Assembly (NCBI GenBank): GCA_963205035.1
Contig: CAUJII010000184.1
Location: 1-9,508 of the forward strand
Origin: Spirochaetota bacterium
GTDB taxonomy: Bacteria > Spirochaetota > Leptospiria > Turneriellales > Turneriellaceae
Length of the DNA stretch: 9,508 nucleotides
Direction: 5' to 3'
The number at the start of each line of letters is the position of its first letter. The stretch's first letter is position 1. Both the position numbers and the translations under genes were made by a program. The notes under the pieces are model-generated. The model saw only the letters and a program-made list of their open reading frames with translations. It was not told where the DNA came from and searched no databases. Of this stretch, positions 1 to 4,194 are shown one piece after another.

Positions 1-105
1 CCGCACTTAGACGGCGTGCATACTGTCTTCGGCCGCACGCACGACATGGATGTCGTGAATGCAATTCAAAAAGACGACCAGATTATTTCAGTGACTGTGG
101 TCTAA
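1..105 (+). CDS. Peptidyl-prolyl cis-trans isomerase, cyclophilin type (3' end only)
   Basis: The first 34 codons of the window, closed by TAA at 103-105, are the C-terminus of a protein whose 5' part lies outside. The translation contains HLDGVHTVFGRTHDMDVVNA followed by I-Q-K-D-D-Q-I-I-S-V-T-V-V. This matches the last strands of cyclophilins, where L-D-G-x-H-T-V-F-G-R-V is followed by G-M-D-V-V and a final I-x-S-V-T/I. Cyclophilins catalyse cis-trans isomerisation of peptide bonds before proline and assist folding. Whether this one is cytoplasmic or exported cannot be seen because the N-terminus is missing. The gene converges on panD with 20 bases between the stops and no clear terminator. 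Its bases 40-57 form a perfect 7-bp stem with a TGGA loop, reported separately. Confidence 0.86.
   Translation, partial: PHLDGVHTVFGRTHDMDVVNAIQKDDQIISVTVV
40..57. repeat. Palindromic hairpin inside the cyclophilin gene, TGGA loop
   Basis: CACGACA (40-46) and TGTCGTG (51-57) are exact inverse complements around the loop TGGA. The core CATGGATG and the TGGA loop are the same as in the hairpin at 2567-2580 beside tRNA-Leu. The translated residues H-D-M-D-V-V fit the cyclophilin family reasonably well, so this may be a chance palindrome in ordinary coding sequence. Confidence 0.5.
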
Positions 106-125
106 AGCTTTCACAATGGTATTTC

Positions 126-491
126 TCAAGTCACCGGCAAGACTTTCTCGATGACGTTGCCTTCACCTAAAAGAACAATTTTAGGTTGAAAGGTTTTTGC
201 TTCGTCGAGAGTCAGTTGACCATAAGCGATGATGATGACCTTGTCGCCCTTGTGCCCCAGCCGTGCTGCGGCGCCGTTCAAACAGACTTCTTTCGATCCG
301 CGCTTACCTTTGATAAGATAGGTCTCGAGGCGCGAGCCGTTGTTGACGTTGACGACGTGGACTTTCTCGTATTCCAAAAGCCCCGCCGCATCCATGAGCT
401 CTTCGTCCAATGTCAGACTGCCTTCGTAAAATAGATTCGCTTCGGTGACTTCTGCGCGATGAACTTTGGACCTCAAAAGTGAAATTTGCAT
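126..491 (-). CDS. panD: Aspartate 1-decarboxylase proenzyme
   Basis: This 121-residue protein is full length for PanD, the cytoplasmic pyruvoyl enzyme that decarboxylates L-aspartate to beta-alanine for pantothenate and CoA synthesis. The self-processing site is Y22-E23-G24-S25: cleavage between G24 and S25 turns the serine into the pyruvoyl group. Other family residues are at their usual numbers: K9, H11, R12, R54, T57, Y58, and N72-G-A-A-A. The start is fixed by alignment to the family N-terminus (M-Q-I-S-L-L-R-S-K-V-H-R) and by an AGAGG Shine-Dalgarno sequence lying in the last codons of plsX. The plsX stop codon directly abuts this ATG, so the two genes are very probably cotranscribed and translationally coupled. 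No separate PanZ/PanM maturation factor is visible, but most bacteria lack one. Confidence 0.97.
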   Translation of the reverse strand: MQISLLRSKVHRAEVTEANLFYEGSLTLDEELMDAAGLLEYEKVHVVNVNNGSRLETYLIKGKRGSKEVCLNGAAARLGHKGDKVIIIAYGQLTLDEAKTFQPKIVLLGEGNVIEKVLPVT

Positions 492-1511
492 TTAACCGAA
501 CCTCTTTATATTTTCTGCGATGCGCTCTGTGACGTTTCTTTGCCCGAACTCGAGCCCCACGCGGATAGCATTGAAAACTGCACGCGCATTCGACGAACCG
601 TGCCCAATCATGCACAGGCCATCGACACCCAAAAGCGGGGCTCCGCCATACGAAGTATAATCCATGCGGTTCTTAACGGCGACAAATGCAGGCTTCATGA
701 GAAGTGCTCCCCCTTGCGCTATTGCCGACGCATTGATATTTTTCTTGAGACTCGAAAAAATTGTCTTAGCAAGCCCCTCGATCGATTTCAAGATAACGTT
801 GCCAACAAAACCGTCACACACCGCGACGTGCACGGGTTTGCCGGTGCCGTAAAGGTCGCGGCCTTCGATGTTGCCGACAAAATCGTAAGGCAATTTTTTT
901 AGTCGGTTGAGCGCGTCGCATGTGAGCTCGTTCCCCTTTGTGTCTTCCTCGCCATTCGATACAAGCCCAATCTTGGGATTGATAATTCCCATAATTTCAC
1001 GCGAATAGACTTCGCCCATGATTGCAAATTGGACTAAGTATTCGCTCTTGCAGTCGACATTTGCACCCGAATCAAGGAGGACGGTTGCTGTGCCGTCTTC
1101 GCGTGGAATCGGTGTCGCAATCGCTGGACGTTTTACCCCAGGTAAACGCCCCATGTGCGCAAGAGCCGCCGCCATCGAGGCCCCGGTATTGCCGGGAGAG
1201 AAGAATCCCAACGCTTCCTTTTGCGCTACGAGCTTTGCGGCGACGTTGACAGATGCGTCCCTTTTTTGCCGGACTGCCATTGCGGGGGCATCGTCCATCG
1301 TAATGATGTCGGACGCATGAGCGATGCGTATGTTTTCCGCTTCAAAGCCCTGCCGTTTGAGCTCCGCTTGGAGTAATTTTTCATCGCCGACAAGGACAAC
1401 GTGTGCATCCAGTTCGCGTGCCGCTTGAACGCTCCCAGCGACTAAGGGCGCGGGCCCATAGTCTCCGCTCATCGCATCGACTGCCATCCATTGCGGTGTG
1501 GCGTTCTTCAT
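492..1511 (-). CDS. plsX: Phosphate acyltransferase PlsX
   Basis: The 339-residue product is full length for PlsX, which converts acyl-ACP and phosphate to acyl phosphate, the acyl donor that PlsY uses to start phospholipid synthesis at the inner face of the membrane. Visible family blocks, in order, are A-V-D-A-M-S-G-D near residue 10 (usually A-M-G-G-D), F-S-P-G-N-T-G-A near 104, L-L-D-S-G-A-N near 145, S-N-G-E-E near 185, C-D-G-F-V-G-N near 230, G-G-A-P-L-L-G-V near 290 and I-G-H-G-S-S near 302. The start is preceded by an in-frame TAG six bases upstream, so the ORF cannot extend; a weak GGGAAAG lies about ten bases before it. plsX is commonly followed by fab genes and preceded by rpmF; here it is followed instead by panD, and the tRNA cluster lies divergently upstream. 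Confidence 0.97.
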   Translation of the reverse strand: MKNATPQWMAVDAMSGDYGPAPLVAGSVQAARELDAHVVLVGDEKLLQAELKRQGFEAENIRIAHASDIITMDDAPAMAVRQKRDASVNVAAKLVAQKEALGFFSPGNTGASMAAALAHMGRLPGVKRPAIATPIPREDGTATVLLDSGANVDCKSEYLVQFAIMGEVYSREIMGIINPKIGLVSNGEEDTKGNELTCDALNRLKKLPYDFVGNIEGRDLYGTGKPVHVAVCDGFVGNVILKSIEGLAKTIFSSLKKNINASAIAQGGALLMKPAFVAVKNRMDYTSYGGAPLLGVDGLCMIGHGSSNARAVFNAIRVGLEFGQRNVTERIAENIKRFG

Positions 1512-1585
1512 AATCTATGCTTTCCCGGCGTTTAGAGTCAGCGTGCCAAGCTCTTTCAGGGTGTGGACGATGGCTTCGCCGCGCG

Positions 1586-1605
1586 TTGGGGGAATTGACC
1601 CCCAA
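1586..1605. other. Strong hairpin between plsX and the tRNA promoter
   Basis: TTGGGGG (1586-1592) and CCCCCAA (1599-1605) pair perfectly across the loop AATTGA. There is no T-run on either side, so it is not a standard intrinsic terminator. It would lie in the 5' leader of plsX if that gene is transcribed from a start to its right. A role as leader structure or as an insulator between divergent units is speculative. The rest of 1512-1631 shows no convincing gene or plsX promoter. Confidence 0.5.
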
Positions 1606-1631
1606 GCTCATACGGGGATACACCGATGCAA

Positions 1632-1661
1632 TTGACAAGGTGATTCAGTCGCCTGTTTAGC
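1632..1661 (+). promoter_or_regulatory. Sigma70-type promoter of the tRNA cluster
   Basis: A perfect -35 box TTGACA (1632-1637) is followed, after an 18-base spacer, by TTTAGC (1656-1661) as a -10 box. The predicted start near 1668 is at the very 5' end of tRNA-Pro (1670), giving an almost leaderless tRNA transcript. The -10 is weaker than consensus. The position relative to the first tRNA is the best support. Confidence 0.6.
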
Positions 1662-1669
1662 CGTCAGAC

Positions 1670-1741
1670 CGGGATGTAGCGCAGTGGTAGCGCACTTGCT
1701 TTGGGAGCAAGGGGTCGTTGGTTCAAATCCAATCATCCCGA
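1670..1741 (+). tRNA. tRNA-Pro (anticodon TGG)
   Basis: The acceptor stem CGGGATG (1670-1676) pairs with CATCCCG (1734-1740), and A1741 is the discriminator. The D-arm is GCGC/GCGC around AGTGGTA. The anticodon stem CTTGC/GCAAG encloses TTTGGGA, giving anticodon TGG. The T-arm TTGG/CCAA carries TTCAAAT. The C1-G72 pair and A73 are usual for bacterial proline tRNAs. CCA is not encoded (AAG follows). It is the first gene after the promoter. Confidence 0.95.
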
Positions 1742-1744
1742 AAG

Positions 1745-1818
1745 GCGCACGTAGCTCAGCTGGATAGAGCAGCAGCCTTCTAAGCTGCGGGTCAGGGGTT
1801 CGACTCCCTTCGTGCGCA
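1745..1818 (+). tRNA. tRNA-Arg (anticodon TCT)
   Basis: The acceptor GCGCACG (1745-1751) pairs with CGTGCGC (1811-1817), and A1818 is the discriminator. The D-arm is GCTC/GAGC. The anticodon stem GCAGC/GCTGC encloses CTTCTAA, anticodon TCT. The T-loop is TTCGACT. It lies three bases after tRNA-Pro, so the two are processed from one transcript. It is followed by CA but not a full CCA. It is the intact parent of the two expanded copies that follow. Confidence 0.95.
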
Positions 1819-1820
1819 CA

Positions 1821-1989
1821 GCGCACGTAGCTCCGAAGACGGAGAGTGCCGAACTCGAGAAGTTCGACACTCGCATCTGGATAGAGCCGCAGCCTTCTAA
1901 GCGAGGGTTCAGGGGTTTGTGGCGACCCGATGTCGCCAAGTCTGCGCGGCCAGGGATGGCCAAGCGCAGACCGACTCCCTTCGTGCGCA
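1821..1989 (+). pseudogene. Expanded tRNA-Arg copy A with hairpin inserts in D-loop and T-loop
   Basis: The ends match tRNA-Arg(TCT) exactly: the acceptor GCGCACG/CGTGCGC, D-stem GCTC/GAGC, anticodon loop CTTCTAA, and the T-arm halves. About 43 bases (1834-1876) sit in the D-loop and 54 bases (1918-1971) in the T-loop, the latter between TT and CGACT. The inserts are hairpins: CTCCG/CGGAG (loop AAGA), GAGTG-c-CGAACT paired with AGTTCG-a-CACTC, TGGCGAC/GTCGCCA (1920-1938), and GTCTGCGC/GCGCAGAC (1940-1971) enclosing GGCCA/TGGCC with loop GGGA. The anticodon stem is broken because the 3' strand is GCGAG instead of GCTGC; that GCGAG (1901-1905) is complementary to CTCGC (1870-1874) in the D-loop insert. 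It is unlikely to be a working tRNA as encoded. Whether it is a degraded gene or a different structured RNA is open. Confidence 0.85.
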
Positions 1990-1991
1990 CA

Positions 1992-2160
1992 GCGCACGTA
2001 GCTCCGAAGACGGAGAGTGCCGAACTCGAAAAGTTCGACACTCGCATCTGGATAGAGCCGCAGCCTTCTAAGCGAGGGTTCAGGGGTTTGTGGCGACACG
2101 ATGTCGCCAAGTCTGCGCGGCCAGGGATGGCCAAGCGCAGACCGACTCCCTTCGTGCGCA
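1992..2160 (+). pseudogene. Expanded tRNA-Arg copy B, near-identical to copy A
   Basis: This is a tandem copy of 1821-1989 with a period of 171 bases. I find only two differences: G1859 became A2030 and C1927 became A2098. Both fall in hairpin loops, so every stem is preserved. Such close identity suggests a recent duplication or ongoing gene conversion. After two bases (CA) a third unit begins with GCGCACGT (2163-2170) and then diverges. Long reading frames run through both copies on both strands, but they merely translate the repeat and are not credible genes. Confidence 0.85.
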
Positions 2161-2179
2161 CAGCGCACGTGGCGCAATA

Positions 2180-2214
2180 TTTTTTTGTTTTGAGCGAAGC
2201 TCAAAACAAAAAAA
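2180..2214. repeat. AT-rich perfect inverted repeat, 16-bp stem
   Basis: Bases 2180-2195 (seven T, G, four T, GAGC) are the exact inverse complement of 2199-2214, with a three-base loop GAA. T residues are on the 5' side and A residues on the 3' side on both strands. That is the reverse of an intrinsic terminator, which needs the U-run after the stem. It follows the truncated third tRNA-Arg start and precedes the tRNA-His-like element. A cruciform, RNA-processing site or insertion scar are possibilities I cannot separate. Confidence 0.75.
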
Positions 2215-2222
2215 AAGAAAAT

Positions 2223-2289
2223 AATGGCGGTCGTAGCACCGAAGACGGAAGCCCTCCGGGCAGCAGCTTCCAGCTTTCGCTACAACCGC
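2223..2289 (+). repeat. Hairpin element built on a duplicate of the tRNA-His 5' end
   Basis: AATGGCGGTCGTAGC occurs at 2223-2237 and again at 2295-2309, where it is the start of the real tRNA-His. In the first copy the sequence then leaves the tRNA and folds back: GCGGtcGTAGC (2228-2237) can pair with GCTACaaCCGC (2279-2289), apart from a two-base mismatch. Enclosed are CCG-AAGA-CGG (2239-2248) and GGAAGC/GCTTCC (2247-2252 and 2266-2271). The CCGAAGACGG core is the one found in the D-loop insert of both expanded tRNA-Arg copies. No protein gene is credible here. Confidence 0.75.
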
Positions 2290-2297
2290 TCAAAAAT

Positions 2298-2371
2298 GGC
2301 GGTCGTAGCTCAGCTGGTAGAGCACAGGTTTGTGGCACCTGGTGTCGCGGGTTCAATCCCCGTCGATCGCC
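2298..2371 (+). tRNA. tRNA-His (anticodon GTG)
   Basis: The acceptor has the eight pairs typical of histidine tRNA: GGCGGTCG (2298-2305) with CGATCGCC (2364-2371), so an encoded G-1 faces C73. The D-arm is GCTC/GAGC. The anticodon stem CAGGT/ACCTG encloses TTGTGGC, anticodon GTG. The T-loop is TTCAATC. CA follows C73, so CCA is not fully encoded. The Pro-Arg-His-Leu composition of this cluster resembles the conserved arg-his-leu-pro tRNA operon of other bacteria. Confidence 0.95.
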
Positions 2372-2461
2372 CAGACAGAAGTCCGAAGACGGATGTCAGA
2401 CGACAGAAAGAAAAATGATAAACTTTCTGCTCTCTATCATCAGTTTTCGATTTACTGTGTA
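2372..2461. other. tRNA-His/tRNA-Leu spacer with small hairpins
   Basis: The fourth copy of CCGAAGACGG is at 2383-2392 (stem TCCG/CGGA, loop AAGA). CAGAAAG (2404-2410) can pair with CTTTCTG (2423-2429), while ATGATA (2415-2420) can pair with TATCAT (2435-2440). These two stems interleave and exclude each other. No gene is visible. The stems may guide tRNA processing or be remnants of the same element family. Confidence 0.55.
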
Positions 2462-2543
2462 GCGAGCGTGGTGAAACTGGTAGACACGCGGGATTTAGGT
2501 TCCCGTGCCGAAAGGTGTGGGGGTTCAAGTCCCTCCGCTCGCA
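2462..2543 (+). tRNA. tRNA-Leu (anticodon TAG)
   Basis: The acceptor GCGAGCG (2462-2468) pairs with CGCTCGC (2536-2542), and A2543 is the discriminator. The anticodon stem CGGGA/TCCCG encloses TTTAGGT, anticodon TAG. The long variable arm (TGCCGAAAGGTG region) marks a class II tRNA, and A73 is usual for leucine. CA, not CCA, follows. Its last bases are repeated at 2594-2604. Confidence 0.95.
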
Positions 2544-2604
2544 CACGAGGTGCGTAGGTCGACGACTGGCATGGATGCCATCTTGGTCGGTGACCGCTCG
2601 CACA
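2535..2604 (+). repeat. Double hairpin flanked by an 11-base repeat of the tRNA-Leu 3' end
   Basis: CCGCTCGCACA occurs at 2535-2545 (the 3' end of tRNA-Leu plus CA) and at 2594-2604, 59 bases apart. Between them is a nested hairpin: GGTC (2557-2560), CGAC (2563-2566), TGGCA (2567-2571), loop TGGA, TGCCA (2576-2580), linker TCTTG, GTCG (2586-2589), GACC (2592-2595). The layout recalls an element inserted at a tRNA 3' end with the end duplicated, as integrative elements do, but at under 60 bases it carries no gene. GAGGTGCGTAG (2547-2557) recurs at 9408-9418. Confidence 0.7.
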
Positions 2605-2636
2605 GGCGAGTTAGCAACTCGGAAAAGCGAGTAACT
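2597..2636 (+). other. Competing hairpins before tRNA-Gly
   Basis: CTCGC (2597-2601) pairs with GCGAG (2606-2610) around ACAG. AGTTA (2609-2613) pairs with TAACT (2632-2636), enclosing CTCG/CGAG (2618-2621 and 2628-2631). The CTCGC/GCGAG pair is the same as the one that links the D-loop insert to the anticodon arm in the expanded tRNA-Arg copies. No gene is seen. Confidence 0.5.
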
Positions 2637-2649
2637 ATTCGCAAAGAAC

Positions 2650-2721
2650 GCGGGAATAGCTCAGCGGTAGAGCATCTCCTTGCCAAGGAGAGGGTCGTGG
2701 GTTCAAGTCCCATTTCCCGCT
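2650..2721 (+). tRNA. tRNA-Gly (anticodon GCC)
   Basis: The acceptor GCGGGAA (2650-2656) pairs with TTCCCGC (2714-2720), and T2721 is the discriminator, as usual for glycine. The D-arm is GCTC/GAGC. The anticodon stem TCTCC/GGAGA encloses TTGCCAA, anticodon GCC. The T-arm is GTGGG/CCCAT-like with loop TTCAAGT. CA follows the discriminator. It is the last tRNA of the cluster and lies 46 bases before the binding-protein gene. Confidence 0.95.
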
Positions 2722-2767
2722 CAGCATTGACTCCCATGGGGCAAAGAAAGAAGTCCATGGACACACG

Positions 2768-4189
2768 ATGCTGACAACGCGTTTATTTTTTGTCATTTTC
2801 ATTCTGCCCTGTTTGGTCGGGCTTGCATGCCACCCTGCAACCGGCCACAAAGATGGACTAACTATTACAATCCCACTCAAGTACCGCGCCGAGGTGCTTG
2901 ATCCGCTGCAAGCCGTGGATGAAGCCACTGCCCACGTTGTCAATTTTCTCCACGCCAGGCTCTATACCTACGCTCCAGACGGCAGCCTCATCCGCGATTT
3001 GGCCGCCAGCGAAGTTCAAGAAGGAAGGCGAGTAACTATTACACTCAAAGCCGGGGCTGCAAAAGCGCGGGATGTTATCTACTCTCTCGCACGCGTCGAG
3101 CGCGATGCCAACCAAAATTGGATTATGGAGCAGGTCCAGTCCATCCGCGCATTGGGCACCGACCGCGTTGAAATCCTACTCAAGAGTTCGCCGCGTTCCG
3201 CCGCTGTCGATTGGCAGCTTGTGAAAATAAAACTCACACTGCCGCAATGTGCGATTTTCCATGCGGCAGAGCACGAAGCGCAGAACGAGTTTGTGCCGTT
3301 TACGCGCTATCGCGTGAGCGAACAATCGGGCGACAGGATTCTCCTTTCGACAACCGACGGTAGCCCACCGATTGAATTCATCGTCATGCCCGACGAGACT
3401 GCGCGGTATTTTGCATTCCGCGAAGGTCGACTCGACGCGTACGAGGCGCTGGGAGTGCACAGACGCCTTGCGGGTGAGAACCCTCTTTATGAAGCGCACA
3501 CAATGTATGACTTGGTCGTGCTTTATGCGGCAATCAACGTCCCCGAAGGTTCTGCGCTTTCAAACCCGGCGCTACGGCGCGCAATCAACCGTGCATTCGA
3601 TAGGAAATCACTTTGCGCGAAGACTCTTTTGGGAGCTTGCGAAGGAGCCGACTATCCTGTGCCAGCGGTTTTATCTCCACCGCCGCAGACTGGCTTCCCG
3701 GAAGCGGGCGATTTCAAGCTACCTCAGAAAGTGGAAACCGTGACTCTCTTCACATTGAGCGATAAGGAACGCCTACTCATTGCGGAGTACATGCGCTCTC
3801 TCTTTCGCCAGTTTCGCATCCGGCTCGAGTTTCGTATCGTCGACCTACCCAGCATGGTACGCGAGAGCAACATAGGCACACATGGGATTTATCTAATGAA
3901 GTGGTCTGCCGATTATCCGCATGCGGAGAATTTTTTGACTCCGCTTTTCTATTCAAAAAACCAGGGCATCGGAGGAAACAGGTCGTATCTCAAAGACACG
4001 CGTTTGGACAAGATGCTTGAGCGTACCGCGTTCACACCGCGAGAAGTGAAAGAAATCGAAGATCGCATCCGCTGGCTCTCCCCGTGGATTTTTATCGGGT
4101 TCCAAAATATGCAATTCTTTCGACTCAAGACATCGAGGCTCAACATCCCCAAGATTTTCGCAGGGTGGAGTTACCGCGTCGTGCGTTAG
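2768..4189 (+). CDS. Extracellular solute-binding lipoprotein, family 5 (peptide-binding type)
   Basis: The 473-residue product looks like the SBP_bac_5 family, which delivers oligopeptides or other solutes to ABC importers of the Opp/Dpp class. The N-terminus has an export signal: R5, a hydrophobic run to about residue 19, then V-G-L-A-C21, a relaxed lipobox that predicts a lipid-anchored protein. Family signs are N-F-L-H-A-R-L-Y-T-Y near 60, a Y-S-L-A-R-V segment near 105, the stretch with F-A-F-R-E-G-R-L-D-A near 215, P-A-L-R-R-A-I-N-R-A-F-D-R near 267, and K378-W-S-A-D-Y-P-H-A-E-N-F-L-T-P-L-F. It is somewhat shorter than typical OppA proteins (about 530 residues). No permease or ATPase genes lie beside it, so it is an orphan here. 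The Shine-Dalgarno is weak (AAGAAAG far upstream), and a short ORF starting at 2736 overlaps the start. It may be cotranscribed with the tRNAs. The substrate is unknown. Confidence 0.85.
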   Translation: MLTTRLFFVIFILPCLVGLACHPATGHKDGLTITIPLKYRAEVLDPLQAVDEATAHVVNFLHARLYTYAPDGSLIRDLAASEVQEGRRVTITLKAGAAKARDVIYSLARVERDANQNWIMEQVQSIRALGTDRVEILLKSSPRSAAVDWQLVKIKLTLPQCAIFHAAEHEAQNEFVPFTRYRVSEQSGDRILLSTTDGSPPIEFIVMPDETARYFAFREGRLDAYEALGVHRRLAGENPLYEAHTMYDLVVLYAAINVPEGSALSNPALRRAINRAFDRKSLCAKTLLGACEGADYPVPAVLSPPPQTGFPEAGDFKLPQKVETVTLFTLSDKERLLIAEYMRSLFRQFRIRLEFRIVDLPSMVRESNIGTHGIYLMKWSADYPHAENFLTPLFYSKNQGIGGNRSYLKDTRLDKMLERTAFTPREVKEIEDRIRWLSPWIFIGFQNMQFFRLKTSRLNIPKIFAGWSYRVVR

Positions 4190-4194
4190 TTTAT

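Larger units (their letters stand above)
1745..2170 (+). repeat. Tandem array of tRNA-Arg units: intact, expanded A, expanded B, truncated start
   Basis: Unit starts (GCGCACGT) lie at 1745, 1821, 1992 and 2163, each separated from the previous unit end by CA. The first unit is a normal 74-base tRNA, the next two are 169 bases, and the last is only 8 bases before it runs into the AT-rich palindrome. At each junction, CGTGCGC-ACA-GCGCACG forms a further hairpin because the 3' acceptor strand faces the next 5' strand. This array fills most of the interval between tRNA-Arg and tRNA-His that has no working gene. Confidence 0.85.

Noticed and set aside
186..902. Plus-strand frames inside panD and plsX (186-434, 486-902).
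   Set aside because: They are antisense to two unambiguous genes and show no family features.
1515..1607. A minus-strand frame just before plsX that reads R-G-E-A-I-V-H-T-L-K-E-L-G-T-L-T-L-N-A-G-K-A and then TAG.
   Set aside because: It looks protein-like, but has an in-frame stop upstream and no ATG, GTG or TTG start, so it is at best a remnant. It does not match L32 (rpmF), which often precedes plsX.
1821..2160. CRISPR-like or insertion-sequence interpretation of the repeats.
   Set aside because: Only two long near-identical units, no spacers, no cas genes, no transposase. The unit is clearly derived from the neighbouring tRNA-Arg.
2180..2214. Bidirectional intrinsic terminator.
   Set aside because: The T-run precedes the GC tip and the A-run follows it on both strands, the wrong order for an intrinsic terminator.
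1608..2462. Long reading frames on both strands across the tRNA cluster (for example 1812-2462 plus, 1608-2204 minus, 1733-2161 minus).
   Set aside because: They translate the 171-base tandem unit and intact tRNAs, giving internally repeated peptides without any family resemblance. The DNA is fully explained by tRNA-derived sequence.
2626..3040. The 13-mer GCGAGTAACTATT at about 2627 and again inside the solute-binding gene at about 3028.
   Set aside because: A shared 13-mer is expected about once by chance in a window of this size, and the second copy is ordinary coding sequence.
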